DNA of 64,000 nucleotides, taken from contig JAQOOI010000018.1 of assembly GCA_028554645.1 (NCBI GenBank), positions 620,001-684,000 of the forward strand, read 5' to 3'. The DNA is from Omphalotus guepiniiformis (lineage: Eukaryota > Basidiomycota > Agaricomycetes > Agaricales > Omphalotaceae). Made by a program: the position numbers and the translations under genes. Positions 1 through 10,254 of the stretch are shown here, piece after piece. How positions within the stretch are numbered: position 1 is the stretch's first letter; every line of letters begins with the position of its first letter. Below the pieces are notes generated by a model. That model did not search any database. It had not been told where the DNA came from and saw nothing but the letters and a program-made list of their open reading frames with translations.

Positions 1-249
1 TATGCTTAAAGAGAAAATACAACCAGGCGCGCGGATTGAAAAAGAAACGTGACAGTAACATCACATGTCCGTGTGACATACGCGCTTTTGGCAGTCTCTC
101 CTGCATCCCTGACAGCTTGTACGTGAAGTGTTACGCTTACTCAGACCTCAGGGATTGACGATTAAAATAATACTTACTTATATCTCCTTGAAACAATCAT
201 CAAGCTGCCTTGCTTTTCTCGGTGAACTCGTTTCCTCCTTTTCATCCCG

Positions 250-1269
250 ATGGACCTCAGTCGACAACTCCCGGTCGAACTGTGGCAGCAAGTTTTCCGC
301 TACGCCTGCGTGGATGACGGCACCACTGGCCGTTCTTTATCTCTAGTTTGCACGCATTTCTACAGGCTGTCGAAGGATATAAAGCTTCAGTGTTTGTCTA
401 TCGTCGGATTCGATGAGATTGTTCAGGCCTCCGCGATGCTCGAGAGAATGCCAAATCAATGCAGGAGGGTCCATCATCTCTTCCTTTCTAGCGAGCTGTG
501 TCATGCTAGACACAGTTATAATGGAGAATGTCAACAAAAGTCGTCCTCGTATGAGATAGACCGGGAAAAATATGTGCGTGGATCATTTCTTCCTTACTAG
601 TCTTGAGCTGGTGGTGTCAGTAACTAGAGGTCGCTCATTTAGATATGTGAATAGGAAGAAGCGTGCGAAGCCTATAGACGGCTACTGCAGCTCATTTCCC
701 CTTCTCTAAAGTCGCTGTATCTAGTGACCCAGAGACTAGGAAGACTCTCACTCTTTACTCCTGTATCTCTTCCCTCCCTCACTGATCTGACCGTGGTTGG
801 TCCTTTTCCGGTGCACAATCCAGAAATGTACACTGCCAGTCTAAGCGCGAGGTTTGTGAACCTTCGACGTCTACGCTGCGTTGGGTTCTACAGTTACCCT
901 ACCAATTTTTTTGGCCTTATAAGCCAGCAAGCTCCTTTCCTAACCCATCTGTGTTTGCAGCCTGCACAAACATTCCGACATCTCGTCAGCGATTTACAGA
1001 ACGCACTTGATATGCCTGGTAGTCCTAGCGATAACCCCAACGATAGACTGCCTTCGTCCATTGAGCGTGTGTATATTCAACCCGGACCAGTGCCTGCACG
1101 CGGAGGCTCGCTCCAGAACAAAATGTATCAACATTCACTACATGGACTACATGTCCTGGCAAATAGGAATCGTCGACTCGTCGTCCTCAACACCTTTAAA
1201 AAGATCTGCACTGCAGATGACGCCGAAGCAGAATGGCTAGATCATTGGCACTCTCGAACTTATAATTAA
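250..1269 (+). CDS. F-box-like protein
   Basis: Two exons, 250-573 and 655-1269, joined by an 81-nt intron (GTGCGTGG donor, GAATAG acceptor), give about 312 residues. Both exons are in the same phase, and the intron removes the stop codon at 598-600, so the gene is not broken. The N-terminus (LPVELWQQVFRYAC, then SLVCTHFYRLSKDI) has the F-box pattern that binds Skp1 in SCF ubiquitin ligases. The rest is rich in leucine and resembles the degenerate leucine-rich part of mushroom F-box proteins. The substrate cannot be inferred. It converges on COQ6 with about 110 bp between stop codons. The family call is moderately sure; the exact intron is my reading. Confidence 0.7.
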
Positions 1270-1381
1270 TCACGAATCTAACGATTATCATTAGATTATT
1301 CGAATCTTTCATCTACTATACGATACCAACTGTACGCTCATACGTACTACTTGTAGCTGTAGCCTTTTTACTATGCAAAAT

Positions 1382-3393
1382 CTATCTTTTGCCTTCCTCT
1401 TGTTTCGGTGACGCGGCCTCTTTCAGCATGCGTTGCAAAACACTGATTGCAGAACCCGAAAGACTTCCGCTTATAGAATGGAACGCGCTACTTGCAATCG
1501 TGAACCCTTTCACTCCCTTGGCTGCCATGGTAAATAATGTAGTACGAGGGTCATCATCGAGACCACTATTTCGTACACGGGGTTTGGACCCTGCAGACAT
1601 CATAAGAGCGGCCTTGATTGAGTCAAATTCGTTTAGAATTTCCAGACCCATCGAACGAAGGTGTACGACTGGTTCAAAGGAAGTCGAAAATAGTTTATGC
1701 AGCTTGTCGCATGCTGACAGAGTCTTGTGGTTCTCAAAGTATCGTTCCTGCGAGTAAGGAAGGAGCGAAGTGTAAGAACCTGCGAAACGAGAACAATTAA
1801 GCTTTTATCTTCGCAGCGGACATATGCAAACACGTACCAATATCTCCGCCCCGAAGTAAAGCATCATTGATACATCTAGCAAGACATTCAACGTCTCCGA
1901 GTCCCAGGTTGAGACCCTGTCCAGCTAGAGGATGAATAGTATGTGCAGCATCGCCCACGAGAACAGTACGAGCAGCATGTCCTTCTCCTAGATACGTTTC
2001 GGTATGATTGTATCGGAGAGGGAACGAGGCAATTGTTCCAGGTTGGATAGAAGTAACCAGAGGAGGTAGGTCTTCGGAGTCCGAGGGAGGTATCCCAACG
2101 CTTGAGGTAGATTCGTCAAACATGGCGGACGCATACGCAGAATTAGGATCGATAGAGTGTGATTGTTCTCTCCAATGGATCTCATCCCGGATTTCAGCAT
2201 CTGTCAAAAGGTTACCAGATTGTTGAGACTCGAGGAGACGGTCGTGCAGATACAGCATGGACACATCTGGCAGACGAAACGCAGCATTGATCATTCGCGC
2301 AAAGACACTAGGCTCGCATGCTTTCAGTACACTGGCTAGAGGAGGTTTTGTTGACCAGACCAAAGACGACGCTGTTGGTGAAAGTGGAAGAAAAGCGATG
2401 GGGCCCGTAGGCAGGAATCTTTGATATGCTGTGGTGTTCGGACCTTGGAAGGGTCCCTTGGCCGGATGGAACATGGTGGCAACGATGGCTTGAGTATCAT
2501 ACGACCATCCATAAGATGGTATCTTTGCGAAAGATCTTACTGGTGAATTCAAGCCATCTGCACCTATCTGAAGACTATTTGTGAGATAAATGCTATACAT
2601 CGAGCCTCACAGGACTCACTAGCAACCTCGCGCGCAGGACACGATTATTATCAAGGTGTACCGATGGCCAGCCACCGCTTACTTCACCTTCAGCGATTGA
2701 CAGCACCTTTGTCTTGTCGACTATCTGGACCTCAGGTATGCCATCCAGATGGCGAAGCAGACCTCGCTGAATATTCAGAGTTTCCGTCAACCGTGCCATT
2801 CCTTGCTCCGGAGTTTCGAGGTCTATCTCTGAGGCAGAGAAAGTGATCCTCGCATCTGAAACACCATCCCATACCTGCATGGAGTCAGGATTACCACTAT
2901 ATTCGATCTATATTTGAGTACCTGCATTTCTTCCATTGGTGCCGTTCTTCCCAATTCAACGTGTTTCCAAGAACCGATATCTGGCAACATGACATAAGAA
3001 AGATAATGAGCGTCGACCGGCCATATTCACCTGTAAGGAAAGCTTGAGAAGCATTTGTTAATGAGACGACACGATTGGAATAGGTGCCAGTTGGAGGGGA
3101 CCATCCTCGGACTTTGGACAGATCTCCCGCTTCGACAAGCGCGATCTTAAGTGAATTCCGAAGGGCTGGCTTCGACCCTAAAGGTAGAACTAGGCTGTTA
3201 GTCCTGTATAAGCAGTAGCACTAATGTAATTCTCACCTAGAGCACTGGCAAGAGCAAGCCCAGCAGGACCACCTCCAACAATGACTACGTCAAACTCTTC
3301 ATGTGCCCCAGTTGAAGCAAATCTCTTCGCAACATATCTCGATAAATGTCGACAAGTTAGACGAGACAAGCTCGAGCTTGTCGTGCTCAACAT
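1382..3393 (-). CDS. COQ6: Ubiquinone biosynthesis FAD monooxygenase COQ6
   Basis: This flavin-dependent hydroxylase acts on the coenzyme Q ring at the inner mitochondrial membrane. Six exons were read: 3393-3237, 3177-3031, 2980-2922, 2874-2620, 2567-1838 and 1779-1382, about 581 residues. The ATG at 3393 begins a Ser/Arg-rich presequence typical of mitochondrial import, followed by the dinucleotide-binding motif DVVIVGGGPAGLALASALG. The later motif IGADGLNSPVR and the FAD-contacting LVGDAAHTIHPLAGQGLNLG are intact. The family tail (GLEILNEFDSIKAALM) is present. The protein is longer than animal COQ6 because of inserted stretches in the middle. An upstream GTG at 3420 is in frame, but the ATG fits better. 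It is divergent from SEC6 across 148 bp. Confidence 0.92.
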
Positions 3394-3541
3394 CGGGCTG
3401 AATTGAGCGAGAAGGTGCACGTGATACGCGGGACAATCTTGAAGTCTTCTTGTAGGAAGCTCAATTGTATACGCAGCACACAGCCATTGGGCCCCGAGGG
3501 TCTCAATTCATGAGGCATTATAACACTCTTCCAGTCTCATC
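3394..3541. promoter_or_regulatory. Shared COQ6/SEC6 divergent promoter
   Basis: Only 148 bp separate the two divergent start codons (COQ6 ATG at 3393, SEC6 ATG at 3542). This short space must hold both core promoters and both 5' leaders. No clear TATA box is seen, as is common for housekeeping genes. A bidirectional promoter is inferred from geometry alone. Confidence 0.55.
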
Positions 3542-5957
3542 ATGGCCGTTGCACCAGCATCAGCAGCTCAGGCTATAGGCGAATACTTACAATCTCCGGA
3601 CGACCTTGCCAAGGTTGCAGCGTACAGGAAGAAGTTGGAGAAGGAGAAGTCCTCCATCGATGCGAGACTGAAGAGTGGTTTGAAGGAGCAGCTGCAGGCT
3701 ACGAGGGAGGGGCTACGAAGGCTATTGTCAACTCGAAACAATGTGCAAGCTATCAAAGACGAGATGGTAGTCATTGACAGGGAGTGCAGCGACCCTCAGC
3801 ACAATGTTGCAACGTTTGACCAGATAAGCCGAGTGAGTTCTGGCTGTTTCAGATCTTTTACATCCTATCCAACCATGTACGACACCAGGTCTCGATGGTT
3901 CATCGGAACTTTGAACAGACAGAAGAAATGGTCAACAATCTACTCGAAATGGAATCCAAGCTCAATATGCTCGAGGACATGCTAGAAGAAGACAGCCGTG
4001 ACATTCTAGGACCAGCGCCTAATCTCCTCGTCATTCATTACATTCTCAATCAACTTGAGGCTTTCCGGAACCAGACCATGCATCAAGCCAAGAAGGCGTC
4101 AGCGAGTTCACGTATCACACTGGCTCGTTGGTTTGAACGTCTTCATACTGTCATAGAAGCGTTCGACCAGTATGTCGTGGCTCTCGCCAGGAATGTTCTA
4201 AATATAGTACGAGCTGGGTATCCGGATGTTATCGTGAGGCTCGTCAAGATCGCTGAGATTGAGGGTCGTGAAGATGAGAAGGTACAATGTTTCTCACTTC
4301 CAATAAGCGGTCAGTTCTGACAATCTCAACGCGTAGGCTATAGCTATACGGCTGGTCAAGAAAGCTGCCAAACTAGACGCAGCTTCTAAATTCAAGTCAA
4401 TGCAAGCCAACGCTCGGGTGATCAAGCACTACCGTTCTAAAATCACTCGCGCTATCACAGACTCCATCAAAGATGAGTTTGAAGAGGCGTACAAACAAAA
4501 CGATGGTGATCCTATACGTTTCTTGGAGGGCTTGCAGTGGATGTACGAAGACATTATTCGTATAGAAACGGACGTCGTTCCCTGTTTCCCTGCCGAGTAC
4601 GAAATCTACTCTCTATACATTCGCGAGTACCACAAAGCTCTGAATGTGACGGTCAAGAAAATTGTTGCTTCAGAGCCGGGTGCAAACGTGCTGCTCGCCT
4701 TGTTTGAATGGCTGAAGCAATATAAGAAGGATATGAAAGAACTAAATGTCCCACCCGAGCTCATTGAGCCTCCTCTTCTAGACGGAAAGGAGCAGACTCT
4801 CATTGAGGACTATCTCCAAGTCATCATCAAGAAACTCGACGAATGGTCCGCCAATCTCATGAAAACCGAGATTGAGGAGTTCACCGCCCGTCGAGACCCT
4901 CCCGAAATCGATGCCGACGGATTATACGCTTCGCAGGGCGGAGCAAATATCTTGTTCCAAATGGTGAACCAGCAGGTGGATCTGGCCACGGAAAGTGGGC
5001 AAGGAGCTATATTAGCCCGCGTCGTTGGCGAGACTAATCGTGTCATGCGCGGGATGCAGGAACAGTGGACGAAAGTTGTTGAAACAGAGTACAAGAAGCA
5101 GGTCGAGAAACCAGATGAGGTTGCGGGTGGTCTGGTGGAGTACTGCATCGCTCTTGCCAACGATCAGATAAAGTCAGCCGATTACTCCGAGGCCTTGCTT
5201 GCTCGTCTCGAGCCTCTTGTATCCGAGAAATATCGAGTCACTATCAACGAGCGTCTCAATGATGCTATTGATGGATATCTCGACGTGGCGAAGAAATGCA
5301 CGCAGACTTTAATCGACATCATATTTAACGATCTGAAACCCGCGACGAAAAACCTCTTCCAAGCTACGTGGTACGACGGCATAATGAGCCAGATTGTCGA
5401 AACGATACGGGACTACATGGCCGACTACAGTACCTTCCTAAATTCCTCGCTCCTCGAGCTTCTCGTCGAAGACCTCATCGATACTTTCCTACTTCTCTAT
5501 CTCAATGCCCTCGCTAATTCTCCCAAACTCAAAATGCCTGCAGCTGCACAGCGTATCATGGACGACACGGATGAAATCTACAAGTTCTTTTCTACTTACA
5601 AACCGAAACAGGAAGTTGATCGTTACTTCGAGATATTGGACTCTATAAGAGGAATTATTGAAGCGTCCAAGGAGATTATATTCCTCTCATACTGGTCTTT
5701 TGCCAAAGTCCATGGCCCTAATCTCGCTTTCGTCGAGGGTTTGATTAAAGCGCGCGGTGACCTGGATAGATCCGCTGTAAATGAGGTGATGGATAGTATC
5801 AAGCGTAAGGTGAAGGAAGAGAATCTAACAGATCGTGAGTAATCTTAGCTGGTCTTTGCTTTCCTACGTTGTTGACATTTCCCTTTCAGCGCCGGAACCT
5901 ACGATTATGAAGAAGGTAGCCATACAAAACGCATTTTCTAGATTCCTTCGGACATAA
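3542..5957 (+). CDS. SEC6: Exocyst complex subunit SEC6
   Basis: SEC6 is one of eight exocyst subunits that tether secretory vesicles to the plasma membrane at growth sites. Exons are 3542-3832, 3889-4281, 4337-5834 and 5890-5957, giving 749 residues, close to the yeast protein (about 800). Introns are 55-56 nt with good splice sites. The N-terminal helical region carries ISRVSMVHRNFEQTEEMVNN and LLVIHYILNQLEAFRNQTMH, which match Sec6 well. The long third exon holds the helical C-terminal rods, ending near SAVNEVMDSIKRKVKEEN. The last small exon supplies PPEPTIMKKVAIQNAFSRFL. No frame damage is seen. Identification rests on remembered family sequence. Confidence 0.93.
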
Positions 5958-6132
5958 ACGCATGTATTTATTACAACAGACCTGTATCAACGTCATTATT
6001 TTAAGTCTTCACTAACTTCTATTCAATGTAGACTTGATTTTTGTCCAGATTTACACATCCACAGATCCGTGCCCTGGCTAATGGAGCTTGGCAGGAACTT
6101 CTAATGCTCACATCATGATCAATTAGACTGTT

Positions 6133-6612
6133 TGTTACTTGTCAACCTAAGATGATTCGATATGCGCATTCGGGCAAGCAAGCTGTAAATCTTCCATCAT
6201 TCCCGATTGCGATGATTGTCTTTGCACTCAGCCAGGATAGCTGTGTCACTAGAGCATCTTCGAAGATATTGAGAACGTACGAAAGCAAGATCATGAGCAG
6301 GTAAAGTGGTGCTGGTGAAGTTGTAAATTTTGAGTAGGTAGAGCGGCGTGCCGTACCAGTCACGGCTCTTCCGGCCCGACCATATAACCAGCTTGGACAT
6401 GACTAAGACTACGAATCTCTTCTTTATCGAATGTCCACTTTACTATCAATGCATGATAAAGGAGTGTTTCATACTGTGTTCAACCACGCAAATGGGGCCG
6501 ACAAATGAAGACTAAAAATTCCTAAAAAAAACTTGAACAACTTCAACCCGCCATACTCTGTATTCTCCTTGTCAACATACGATCTTGACCTCGTATACGC
6601 CGTCCTCTGCAC
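6133..6612 (-). repeat. Decayed inverted copy of 47.99-49.33 kb
   Basis: Read on the minus strand, this segment aligns with 47986-48478 and then jumps to 49249-49330. It therefore contains the 3' end of the 47-kb membrane-protein gene, its downstream spacer, the upstream flank of the 48.6-kb F-box gene, and the last 18 codons of that F-box gene with a stop. About 770 bp, nearly all of the F-box coding sequence, is missing at a junction near 6205. A smaller deletion of about 34 bp removes part of the membrane-protein tail. Shared anchors include ATGTCCAAGCTGGTT, TATGGTCGGGCCGG and TCTAGTGACACAGCTATCCT. The F-box remnant differs mostly by tolerated changes (GMMEDLQLACPNAHIESS against GMMVDLKLACPNATIESP), so it may descend from a once-active paralog. 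Confidence 0.85.
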
Positions 6613-6656
6613 TTCACTCTTGACACAGGAGCTTATTCAGAATTGGGTGACTTACT
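6613..6656 (+). pseudogene. Fragment like the C-terminus of the adenylate-forming reductase
   Basis: The plus strand reads TQELIQNWVTYLR here, while the reductase at 49.4-53.6 kb ends TQGLIQNWVTHWRETGFVL. At DNA level about 32 of 41 positions match by eye. The match stops just before the reductase stop codon and has no upstream reductase sequence, so it is a scrap. It abuts the ghost of the 47-kb gene tail, an order not found at the 48-kb locus, where the F-box gene lies between these two pieces. Confidence 0.6.
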
Positions 6657-6829
6657 TGCGAAGTTATCATTATCGCGTTGCTAATGTTCATGTCGCCCGT
6701 GTCGTACAGGTGAACAGTCACTTTTGACAGACAACAAAAGTATTTAGTATGAGAAATGTATTGTATTGTACATGAACATCCTCCAACGTAGCATCTACTT
6801 CTGATAATGATACGTCCTTTCTCCACTCC

Positions 6830-9800
6830 TCATTCTGTCTTCGATTTGTCCGCTGTTGTGAGATACGACCTGTCAGGCAGCGCCGCAGCGACTTCGTCGA
6901 TCTTTCTGAACTGCCAGGGAAAACGTGATGGGTAGAGGAAGGGACGCAAATCGAATCTATACAACCAATCAGTATTCGTTCGATATATGCACGAGAGCCA
7001 GTAAAGCTCACTATTGTCATCCGGACTGTAAGATTCCTATAAAAGAAATTAAAACCATAAGTATGCTTATCATGAAGGCAAGCTCTTTCTTACGGCGTGG
7101 TAAGCGGGTGTCAGAGTCGTCATTTTATGACGATTCCTTGCATGTTCAAAGAAAAACAGCTTAACCTTCTCCGCAATCTGAAAAAAATTATGTCATAAAC
7201 ATATACACCCACAGTATAATATATGTACCTGAAGTGGCGAAAGGAATGAGCCCCATTCATGAACAAGTTTGGTGAAAGTGCTATAAGGACCACATTTGTC
7301 CACCTTCCGTAGACGTCCAAAGACGGATAATTCATCGTAGGTCATTCCCATATCGGCCTTTTCAAAGCGCAAATCAGCGGGCAGATCACACTAAATAAAA
7401 TGGAATCCACCTCATCCGCCTGAACATAGGTTTCAGTAATCGGTTCAAGCTCTGCAGTTGGTACTGCATCCAAAAAGCTGAAAAGTTCTGTCAGGTTGAT
7501 CGACTGAAAAGGTGCGTAATGAGTGGTACCTCTTCAAGATGGGCAAATCAAAGGCAGTCTCAGCATACGCTATAAACTTCTTCAGATCTGTCTTACTGAT
7601 GCCACCGATGGGATTGATGTCCGCTTTGACAGTATAAGGACAACTTGGCACTCGAGAGAACAAAGTACCCACCGGAGGAGCAATCGTACTTGGTGAGATA
7701 ACCACGGAGACTGTTTCGAACTTATTAGAGACGAACCAGTCAAGAGGCTATAACTATACCTCTCATCGACGTTTGCACTTCCCAGAACTAACAAGCCTCC
7801 CACTCGGCCTCGCACCCAAGGGAGAAGCTGGGCGAATAGATAAGATAAAACCATCCGAAGTCTGGCCTGGTCAAAAGTGAACAATCATTGTACATATAGT
7901 CCAAAAACTTTCCAACGCACTTGAATATTCTGCAGAGCCAAATTCTCTGCATCTGATCCTCCATGAGCGCGAAATTGGGGTTTGACGCCAGTGACGAACC
8001 CAAACAGGTTACGCAGGGCAGTAACGACAGAGTCCATATTCAAATCGATATGATAGCTAGAATGAAATTCGAGGTTAGAGACAGGAATCCGGAATTCTTC
8101 GGATTAAGAAGTACCTTCCGATCGCCTCTGCTAAGTTCTTTGCACGGTTCCTGGTCTCTGCACTCGAATTTTCGGTTCCCATGTAGCACGTATGGAAAAT
8201 TCTACTGGCAAATTCGCGAGGATCAGAGGGTAGATAGCCTGAATCTTCTGGCTCTCCTGCAATGCGTCTGGCATCCGCTATGACCTGCTTATCGGCTCGA
8301 CGCGCTGCTTCGGCCACCAAGCGACACATAGAATAGACGATAACAGCTGTGGCACAGCTGTCGATTCCGCCGCTGAGTGGAATAAAGTATCCTTGAGTTC
8401 TGGATCGACGAAGGTAGTCCCACAGCCAGCAAGCTGGACCCAAGCTAGAGATCTGTCAATTTTAAGCCTCAAAGGAAAAGGTAACTATGAGCCACCCACG
8501 CAATTTCCTCTTCAGGTCGATGATAACGAACATCAAGTGTTTTCGTTGCTAAGAACCCAATCATGTCTTCCTCTCTAACTTCTTCGAATTTACCACCCGA
8601 AAGGTCGAAAGGGACTTCCACCCTATGATAAGGCTCTGAAGCCGCAGCTTGCATACTCCGACTACTCTTCGAACGGTGAGCCCGGACGTCTTCAATATCA
8701 ATAGTTGCAGTCACGACTTCAACATCATTCAGCGAGAACTGAGATCCTTGAGCCACGATACGTCCGTTCACAGCAATCATGGCGCAGCCATCGTAATACA
8801 GACGATCACCGTCGCAGCCTTGTTGATTAGCATACAGATAGACTCCACCAAGCTGGAGGGACAGATGAGCATTGATATCACCACTTGATTCGTACATACC
8901 TTCAAAGTCGCTTCCTTTATCAGTTCCACTCGAGTATATAGCTTTCGAAGTTCGTGGTGGCTACCACTGGAATTGGTGAAAATCTCCACACCATCCAGGC
9001 CCATGAGGATATGAGGACTAGGCAAGCATTTTAGACCTGAATATCACGAGCGAGTGTTGCGTTGAGATACCTAGCCGGAGTGAAAAGTTCTTCGCATAGT
9101 TCTACGCCAATACAGGTATCATTCGTACTCAACACAGCATCACCGAAAGGTACTTTGGTCTAAGTGGGCCGATAAAAATCAGTCATCAATTAGAATAAAA
9201 CCGGGAAAGAACAACTAGCCTGTTTCGTGACTGCCTGAATTATCCTGGGCAAATAGTGATCCTCCCACTTGCGATGCTTTGACCAAGGCGTGAAGTAGCG
9301 CAATTCACGGTAATTGCCATCGTTAGCCAGCCACATCTTGGGACGTATGAGAAGAATCTTGCGATCATGAATTATCACTCGACAGTTATATATCGTGTTC
9401 TTGTGAACGACGGGCCTAGACGTAGTGAGCTCAGAGAATCAACTCTTTTATTCGCTCCCACATCTCGCTCACATTCCAATGTCGCACATGATACCCTTAG
9501 CTTCTTCCGAGACCAGTATTTTGGCAAGGACTTCCCAGGAGTGAAGTACTGTGTCGCCTTATTCAAGAGGTCATGTCAGGCCAGATAACATCTGTAGTGC
9601 TTTGTCCCACCTTCGAGGAAATGATCAAGACACCCGTATCCACTATAGATGGGTGAATCTAGGTGAACGGCAAGACGAGAAGACGGTAGACGCACGGTAT
9701 CTCAAGTTCAGGCCCTACTCTCAAGGTTGCTCCTCTGGCTTTCGCGGTGGCAATGCTGACAAGGATTCGTTCCAGGTTTCCCTAAAAAACATCTTTGAGT

Positions 9801-10002
9801 AGTGCGCAAATATCAAGGCCCATTACTGATCATACTTGAAAGTCGAGTGCCCATTGATTAAGAGAACTGAGTATTGTTCAATCTTAAGTGTTCACAAGAT
9901 ATCGTCGCGGTAGACTAACCAGCTGTAGTTTGGATGTGAGATTCGTGAAGTTTAGAAGAAAGAAATTAGAGCATACGTCGCCAATGTAATTAGGTGCCCC
10001 AT
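6830..10002 (-). CDS. QNS1: Glutamine-dependent NAD+ synthetase
   Basis: This enzyme makes NAD+ from deamido-NAD+, ATP and glutamine, the last step of NAD synthesis. The ATG at 10002 starts MGHLITLAT, and splicing adds [10 protein letters not shown] and then [17 protein letters not shown] and VGPELEIP, the nitrilase-type glutaminase domain. The domain continues through [20 protein letters not shown] and [20 protein letters not shown]. The C-terminal synthetase half has the ATP-binding P-loop [20 protein letters not shown], the [12 protein letters not shown] region, and [16 protein letters not shown]. The end reads [14 protein letters not shown] with a TGA at 6830-6832. The gene has many short introns, and their exact limits were not all fixed. 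All key motifs seen are intact. It lies just upstream of the ACC1 stop on the same strand. Confidence 0.93.
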
Positions 10003-10254
10003 GATTGAACGTTAAATAAAAGTTGAAGCGAGTCAAGGGCTTCAATGACAACAGGGCTTTCAACTCGGTGTCATCATCCCGACCTCTGATAAGATCATGA
10101 TCATTTTCTTATCGTATACTGTATCTATCGTTATGTAATCATGATTGATCTAAGGCGGAGGTTTCAAGAAAACAGTCTATGATTGCATTATTCTAAGATC
10201 TATGAAGACATACAGAGCATGGTAAAACTAGAAGAGAGCGAGTTTATGTTACTA

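Noticed and set aside
540..723. F-box gene at 250 broken into two parts by stop codons
   Set aside because: An 81-nt intron (574-654) restores the frame and adds a good leucine-rich stretch, so a pseudogene call is not needed.
6197..6400. Minus-strand frame MSKLVIWSGRKSRDWYG and its relative at 48292 on the plus strand
   Set aside because: I first took the shared peptide for a small gene family. The DNA similarity runs equally through noncoding sequence and the two reading frames differ, so it is a DNA duplication.
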